From Hippasteria phrygiana (taxonomy: Eukaryota; Echinodermata; Asteroidea; Valvatida; Goniasteridae): a stretch of DNA of 64,000 nt. The DNA is taken from positions 682,001-746,000 of the forward strand of contig JAZGUH010000484.1 in assembly GCA_037893225.1 (NCBI GenBank). The letters are read 5' to 3'. The translations under genes and the position numbers were made by a program. The notes beneath the pieces are model-generated. The model had not been told where the DNA came from and ran no database searches. It saw nothing but the letters and a program-made list of their open reading frames with translations. Below are positions 57,428 through 64,000 of this stretch, piece after piece (position 1 is the first letter of the stretch; each line of letters begins with the position of its first letter).

Positions 57428-57566
57428 AATTAGCCTTTTAGAGGTATGCCGGACACAATAGGAGGGCGCTATTTGATTTGGGTAAACCTTTTGTATGGCA
57501 CAAAAGGTATACCCAAATCAAATAGCGCCCTCCTATTGTGTCCGCCATACCTCTAAAAGGCTAATT
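57428..57566. mobile_element. Nearly perfect palindrome (139 bp)
   Basis: aattagccttttagaggtat ... atacctctaaaaggctaatt with arms of about 60 bases and one small asymmetry, around a short loop. Confidence 0.9.
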
Positions 57567-57569
57567 GAT

Positions 57570-59060
57570 TGACGAGAGTGAAGAACTTGCTGGCGTATGC
57601 TGCATATATTTCTTTTTATATATAGCGCCCTCTTTTGACTTCATTTATGACTAACGCAGGAGGTATTTTTGTGGTGACTGAACAAACTAAACGTCTCTTG
57701 TGTTCGATAATATCCAAGGATAGTGGATTACACAGCGATCATTTCATTGGTCAACTGCAACTCCCTGGTTTTTGTGCGTGGGAGGCAGAGAAATACGAGG
57801 AAACAAATACTTACTTCAGTGCATTGGGAGTTTCTATGATGAGATCAAATTCTGCATTAACAACCTCGATTACCCTCGGTGGCCAAGCAACAAACAAAAG
57901 ACAATATTTGAATCATCGGATTCGTGGAAATAATTATAATTCTCGGGAATAAGCCAATGAGAACAACAAATTTATAGAGAAGTGCCTTCGACCTTTATTT
58001 CCTACCTCCATGCTCCAGCAAGTTTTACATTATATTTGGGCGACAGCAGCATTGGTTTTTGTCTAATTATAATGTCATGTTTATTGATAAAAGTTTCAAT
58101 CCTGGTAGAGCCTCTCGAAGGTTAAATGACCCACAAAAAATAAAACACCAGAAACACTAGTAGAGTTATTTTTAAGCAGACGTGTGCCTTACATGAGTTG
58201 TACGCCTTGAGTAATAAATGTTGTGTTTATTGTGCCATTTCGTAGTGTTCTTTGGACTGTTGATCTTCACATATTTTCGTATCTAAATCTAAGAACCGCT
58301 GCTCAACGATCATTGCTCTCACGATTTTCTGAAAAAATAAATATTTGTGGGAATTTAAAGTGTGTGTAGGCCTTAGCGAAGTTACTCCGCCAGCAGCTGT
58401 CGGTAGAAATCAGGCGTGGAAGAGCAACAAACAGACGGACGGGGAAAAAAAACACCATCCTGCGTCTGACAATGGATTGTTTAGCTTCCCCCATTCCCTA
58501 TGATTCTCTCGACGTGAATCCGAACGATCCGGCGCTTTTTGGTCAGAAGTTTAATACGGTCTAATTCGCCACCTGTGGGTTTGCATCATTTCACGCATTC
58601 GCATCCTGCAAGCTTTGATCTGATTTCGGGCACTTTGTGGAAGGTTTGCTGAATTTGAAATGTACAACTTTGTTGGGAATTTATGCTTGGTTTATGCTTT
58701 TAAAATGATGGATAAATAATTATCTATATAAGCCTATTTGTTTATTTGTTTGCCATATTTTGATATAAGCATTTATTGAAAAAAAAATTATTAACGGCTC
58801 AGGAATGACTCATTTATTGCATAAAAAATCCAACAAAGGTTATTGGTTTTTCCCGCAACTTTTCGGTCTACTTACTGATATTTCGAGACTTGCGAATCAC
58901 GCTGCTATGACTAATTGTATTTCATTGGCATTTCTCAACTGACCATTGCCCACTTTTGGCTTCGGCTTCGGCTTCGTTTTCAGAAATTCCCCAGCCCTAT
59001 AAGCCAATCTGAAGCCTTGAATGCTTCAAAATAAGCAGAATCCACCTTTTATTGGGTTCA
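57570..59060. other. Intergenic, no gene seen
   Basis: Short open frames only (the longest, 57635-57952, has 105 codons and no domain). Confidence 0.4.
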
Positions 59061-59067
59061 AATACAT

Positions 59068-59070
59068 GAC

Positions 59071-59106
<36 letters not shown>

Positions 59107-59420
59107 TTAAAATTTATAGTGCGCCTTTTGCATAAAAATGATCAAAAGCGCATTACAGAATCAAAATTAAAAGTAACTACTTTAAAATAAAACAAAGAGA
59201 CAGAGGGATTTATATATAAAATTATGTCACCGCGCCAGTGCCCAATATGGGGATACGTCTGTCCCGCCAACAGGGAGAATATATTACTTAAGCCTAACCC
59301 TGCTGACATCGGTGATGTCTCGACCTTTCCCGGAGACAGACGCCTCTAACCCTACCTACGTAATTAAGCATCTAACTACTCGACACGGTGACACAAACTT
59401 ACGAATAACTACTATTATGT
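59068..59420 (-). mobile_element. Retroelement 3' end with (ATT)n tail
   Basis: On the minus strand the sequence ends aaggcgcactataaatttt then (ATT)n, like the LINE end at 46290 (gcgcattataaatt). The upstream body is not recognised. It could be a SINE using the LINE tail. Confidence 0.5.
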
Positions 59421-59997
59421 AAGCCGAGGCCAAAGGCAGACCAATGTTTGACCCATTATAAATTCGTGAGTGTGCTGGTTATGCGTCTCTAAAATCACGC
59501 AAGAAATTCGAGAAATCTACGTTTTCCCGTTTTCCACAGCACGGCAATTTTACTGAGTCTCTCTTGGGAATTGGCGCCCCGTTACGGTGCGCTACGCCCC
59601 CGACCAGCTCCCTGACGGCGCGCCTCGCATGCGGGTCGGAGTTCATTGATTTCAAAGTGGAAATTAAAATCATCGTTTCCTTCCTTTCGATTTTGGGAGC
59701 TGGCACGGCCCGGTTCTAACTTAATAATCGCACGCAGACCTCACTCAGAGTTTGTCAAGCTCATGGTACGATGGACAATTACTTTGGAATGTGCCTTGTG
59801 TAAGTATTTTCCCTCCAAGAAACCACGGGATAAAAAGGTTGTTTTTTGTGGTTTGTGGAAGTCTCATATATGAATGCTGAGATTTGCAGTCTGTGTACGA
59901 TTCAGGCACCTTGCAATGTAGTCAGCAGTTTGCAGATCAACAAACTGATGTTCTTCAGGCACATTTTGTGACCGAATCCTATGATGAGTCTTCAGGT

Positions 59998-60156
59998 CCG
60001 GTCACACTGGCCATGATGACGAAAACGATGCGAATAAACGCTCTCTATTGGTGGGTGGAACGCGCGCGTATTACACGCACGACAATTCCACCAATCAAGG
60101 GTGTTTATTCTCAACGTTTTCGTTATCGTCGTCGTTATCGTGGCCAGTGTGACCGG
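59998..60156. mobile_element. MITE with CCGGTCACACTGGCCA ends (159 bp)
   Basis: ccggtcacactggcca and tggccagtgtgaccgg are perfect inverse ends. The interior (atgacgaaaacgatg / cgttttcgttatcgtc) is also roughly palindromic. Confidence 0.85.
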
Positions 60157-60828
60157 CACTTTAAGGTCATTTCTTTTACTTGTTCGTTTTTGCTTGTTGG
60201 AAACAGCACACTTGGCTCCTCATTTTTAAATATATCACTCAGTTTGACATCCTGATGAATATGGACATTATGTGGGTGATCAAGTTCCCATTGATTTCCA
60301 ATATATACATTCATGTTTAAGGGTCTGTAACTCGGAAGTAACTCTGGCGACTTGTGACTCATTTTGTTAGGTTGGGTCACATTAAATTTTGATTAACTGC
60401 TAAAGTGACATAGTGCTGAAATTCCAGCTATACGTCTTTTTACTTTGTTCCTCATCTCTATTCCAAGCTGGCAGCCAAATAAAACAATCATAATTTGCTA
60501 TTTAAATACGGAGAAAACAAACTTATTAGCTTTTTGGCTCCCGGCATTCCAAGCAGTAAAACGCTGACAACTGACCGTATAGGCCTATAAGTAGTGTGAC
60601 AGCATATTGTTCTTCTTTTCCGAAAGTCTTTTGTAATATTTCCGTGTCACATACATAAATACTTTGCATTTAGGGTGGTAGTACATAAAGCAGTATCCTT
60701 CAGCATTTAACAGGCCCGTTCCTTGACCTGATACAGCGGAGGGCCGGGAGGTGGTTCGTCAAACCCCGAAGTGGAATTTTTTGCAGGTTCGCAACATTGT
60801 GAACGCACATACATGTACCGGTTGTCGG

Positions 60829-60984
60829 TCACTTCGCCCAAAAACCACATCGCCCTCAACCACTTCGCCCTCAACCACTTCGCCCAAACGCCACTTCGCC
60901 CAAATCCCACTTCGCCCAATCACCCCTTCGCCCAAACGCCACTTCGCCCAAAAACCACTTCGCCCAAAAACCACTTCGCCCAAT
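60829..60984 (+). repeat. CACTTCGCCCA minisatellite
   Basis: About nine to ten units of 15-18 bp, each with cacttcgccca or ccttcgccca and a short variable spacer. Confidence 0.9.
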
Positions 60985-61344
60985 TTTTAAGCACCCAAGA
61001 TTTTGTTCCCAATGTGTTCGTTTTCGTTTTCTATTTCGTTTTGATGGTGCATTCAAAACTTTATTTGCGTTGTGACATCCTTTTTGTGACCATGCTTTTC
61101 TTTTCTTATTAGTTTATAGGCAATTGATCTGTCGCCGTTTACGAGTTAACCACGCCCCTTAGACAACCCTATGGGATTTTTGTGTGGTAATTTTTGTTTG
61201 TCTCAGATTTTGTGCGTTCCACGTGGAATTTTAATTGATGTGATTGGACAATAATTCATAAGCTGCGTTGACGCGATTCCACCGCGATAGGTCAATTATT
61301 TTTATCAAGTGGTCATTCAAATTATTACGATTTTATGACTTCTG

Positions 61345-61460
61345 ACTAGCGCCCAACCCAAACAAAGATACTGACAATTTGGGAGACCGCCAACATAGGG
61401 CAAGATAGCTTATTAGTTGGTAGTATAGAGCGCTGGTACGGTATTCCGGAGGTTTTTATA
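61345..61460 (+). mobile_element. tRNA-derived SINE, copy 4
   Basis: Leader gcccaacccaaacaaagata, then ccaacatagggcaagatagc with a disrupted A box and no B box. 3' truncated. Confidence 0.6.
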
Positions 61461-61489
61461 AAAAATTCGTAAAATATATAACGTAATTT

Positions 61490-61735
61490 TTTACAAATAC
61501 ATTGTACTCGGTGTTTGTTGGGTATCCTGAGAAATGTGTGTGCTGATATTTGTGAATTCTGGTGCCTACTGGGTAAAAGCCAATAACCCATACAATGTTT
61601 ATGACAAGGGGGAAATTATTGGGGGGACACTGCCATAGCCGTCCAATCCCCAAAAAAATATTGGGGGGGGGGGGGGGGCGTGTGACCCCCCCCCCCCCCC
61701 CCCCCCCCACCTCCCCCGGGATCGCAGCTCATGTA
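61490..61735 (-). repeat. Dispersed repeat, copy 1, with G16 and C23 tracts
   Basis: Minus-strand sequence matches 63590-63830 (gatcccgggggagg, ggctatg, atcagcacacac, acaccgagtac). G run 61663-61678 faces C run 61686-61708. Confidence 0.7.
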
Positions 61736-61739
61736 GCCA

Positions 61740-63585
61740 GGGTCTACTATTAAGAACAAGGATGGAAGTGGACTCTTGGAACGAGGTTGTTTCTTCAGTA
61801 TGTTTTTTATCGTACAGGGTACCAGCTTCGGGATATACCAGGAATATTCTTACCAGTACTTACGAAAAAACGATTCACACACCTGCCTGTGTTCTCTGCA
61901 GCAACACTAACCCTCAACAAGGAGCCCAATTATAACCAACTAACCCAAAGACACAACCCCCTCCAGCTCGGCAGCTCCAAGTGAGCGCACAAAAGGCACA
62001 CAATATCACATTTAGAATCAAAATATCGTAAATTCGCAAAACGTGACCTCTAGTGACCCCGGGTAGCCCACCTGATGTGTTCTGGGCCCGCTGGCGCTGG
62101 CGCTTGCTCTGTGAAGTGGAATTTTACTGTATCAAGTTTTTTTAAGGGGCGATGTGTGTTCGTTTTCTTGTGTTTTTTTTTAATCCACCTCAAACTGGAA
62201 ATCGAAACTCCAGCAGAATTAAGAATGCTTTCGTCTAGTCCTCAAGCCTTGAAATTGAGTTTGTACCGCGCTCTTGGAGTCTTGGGTTCTGGACGCCAAA
62301 ACAAACATTCAGCAAAACGGAGTCGGCTACGAATATAATCGAAGAACGGGCACTTCAGAATCGAAATAAATTAGGGCCTATAACCAATTTCTGCTTAGAA
62401 GAAAGCCGACTCCTTCATCTTTCAGGTCATTCTTGTTTGTAAAATCAGCAGTTTGCATTAAGTTGTTGTTTTGTATTTTTTGACAGCACAATGTCCAGTC
62501 TTCATTTTTGAAATTGTAATATTTTTGAAGATGTTTTCAATACTGTAGGTTTCCGTAATATGTAGTATTACATTGGTGATGAAGTTTAGATGATCAGTTT
62601 GTTGTGAGGTAATATGAATATCATCATTCAAGCACTGAAACTCCTGCATTTTGAATTTTAGAATAAACTTTGTTATCCCACTCTCTGCTCACGGTACACA
62701 GACAGACGGGTTTGGACAAAGCTGTTGTACTTGCTGCAAATATATGATCTGTCCTCCACAGCGTCGCATTGAGGCAATCGTGTGCGTCATTGAGATACAA
62801 ATCGTGATCCACTCCACTGGTTGTTCCCAGCTCATGAAAATTCAAGAAAAGTTACTCCCTGTGCAGCAGCAGTAAAATCCGGTTTGGTTTAGTTGCATGG
62901 TCTAGAGACAACCATCCTTACAAAATCGATGTAAGGTTGATCACATTTGACGGCAGGATGCCTCACGGGACCTCATAGTGAGGCGTGATGTGCGTGTACC
63001 GCCAGGACTTGATGCAGCCATAAGTGTTCCCGTATTATATGTACTTCAAACGAGAGCTAAATATAGTTATTGAATTGGGGGAAGTGGCAGGATGGATGTT
63101 GGAAACTTGGATGGGGATTTGCTTTTTCAGAGATCTGTCATTTTGGTTTTGGTCCGGTTGGTTTGTTGAGGGAGGCCCGCTGTAGGGGTTTCCTATAACC
63201 ATTTGCAATCCGTCATATCTTTATATGAACATATCAGCTAGGGCTAGTTTCATGAAGCATGAAAACTCTTCCTTGATAAAAACGGGATTACCAACCAGAT
63301 TTCCATGTGGTGTATATTGTTTTTGACTGTATGCAGCCTGTTTGCTTGCTTAGCATGGAAATCACATTTACACCTACTTTCGGCTGGTAACCTGTTTTTA
63401 CTAATTAAGCAAGACATTTTTGTGATAAGCAAATTTTTGTGCTTAGCGGCCCATCGAAGATAGTCAAATTTCTAATCAGAGCTTGATCAGGTGATAACAT
63501 AATCCATGCCCTTCACGCCCAGACCGCCAATGTATTTTGTGTAAAATAAATAAATAACACAAACTGTCCCACAATGCAGCTAATG
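61740..63585. other. Intergenic, no gene seen
   Basis: No domain-bearing frame. The segment 63240-63450 (ctagtttcatgaagc ... gtgcttagcggcc) resembles a small dispersed repeat. Confidence 0.35.
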
Positions 63586-63589
63586 CATG

Positions 63590-63830
63590 GGCGGCGATCC
63601 CGGGGGAGGCGGGCGGGGGGACATGTTCCCCAATATTTTTGGGGAGGGGATGGCTATGTCATGCAGTTGCCCCAATAATGTCCCCCTTGTTATATGGGTC
63701 ACTGGCTTTTATATGCACCAGTATGCATCAGCACACATTTTCACAAATCTCCCAGGATACACAGGAAACACCGAGTACAAACTCCGTCCCCCCAACCTTG
63801 ACGAGAAATCGCCGCCGCTGATGCAACGGT
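63590..63830 (+). repeat. Dispersed repeat, copy 2
   Basis: Second copy of the repeat at 61490-61735, in the opposite orientation. Confidence 0.7.
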
Positions 63831-64000
63831 GCAACAAATACCTTAATCATTACACAGTTTGTTTGTTTGTTTTATTTTTCATTCATACTTAAAAAATAGT
63901 ACAATATTAAGAAAATGTATCATAAAGTTAATTATATCAACAAATTAATAAATAAACAAACAAACAGTATGAATGGGGGTGACATCCGAGAGAAGGACTA

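Noticed and set aside
59200..59420. Possible small nuclear RNA or 5S gene
   Set aside because: No Sm site, conserved U-RNA block or 5S internal control region was found, and the segment adjoins a retroelement tail.
60829..60984. CRISPR-like array of short repeats with spacers
   Set aside because: Units are 15-18 bp with tiny variable spacers, which is a minisatellite. The surrounding genome is animal.

Overview
This window is nuclear genomic DNA from an invertebrate animal, most likely an echinoderm (a sea star or close relative) or another non-vertebrate deuterostome. The evidence is spliced genes with GT-AG introns, deuterostome-like protein sequences, a very high density of small inverted-repeat transposons and tRNA-derived SINEs, and frequent copies of the short word taggcct. 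The species assignment is inference. No bacterial, viral or CRISPR feature is present.

Three protein-coding genes can be assembled exon by exon, and the exon lengths and phases close exactly in each case. (1) 32744 to 22465, minus strand: a Ki-67 (MKI67) homologue, 9 coding exons, 1719 codons, with an N-terminal FHA domain, the RVSF PP1-docking motif with its Ki-67/Repo-Man extension, and a long Lys/Pro/Ser/Thr-rich tail of TP and SP repeats. (2) 50346 to 40842, minus strand: FIGNL1 (fidgetin-like 1), 14 coding exons, 774 codons, with an FxxA RAD51-binding motif and a complete AAA+ ATPase domain. (3) 51034 to 54566, plus strand: TM2D2, 4 exons, 199 codons, with a signal peptide and a TM2 domain.

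Layout: 1-22 kb has no gene I can support. It holds scattered MITEs, tandem duplications, homopolymer tracts and a 1.1 kb hAT-like element. 22.4-35.5 kb is MKI67 with its probable 5' exon. 35.5-40.8 kb is a spacer with inverted-repeat elements. 40.8-50.4 kb is FIGNL1, whose introns carry a LINE 3' end, SINEs, a piggyBac-like MITE and other elements. 50.35-51.03 kb is a probable shared promoter driving FIGNL1 leftward and TM2D2 rightward. 51.0-54.6 kb is TM2D2, whose first intron holds a nested transposon insertion. 54.6-64 kb is repeat-rich and has no supported gene.

The genes do not form a pathway. MKI67 (mitotic chromosome periphery) and FIGNL1 (removal of RAD51 from DNA) both act on chromosomes in dividing cells and lie in tandem. 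TM2D2 is a membrane protein linked to Notch signalling through its fly orthologue, and is joined to FIGNL1 only by the head-to-head promoter. The strongest items for follow-up are the invertebrate Ki-67 with both FHA and PP1 modules, the transposon nested at a TTAA site, and a FIGNL1 splice acceptor made from a microsatellite.
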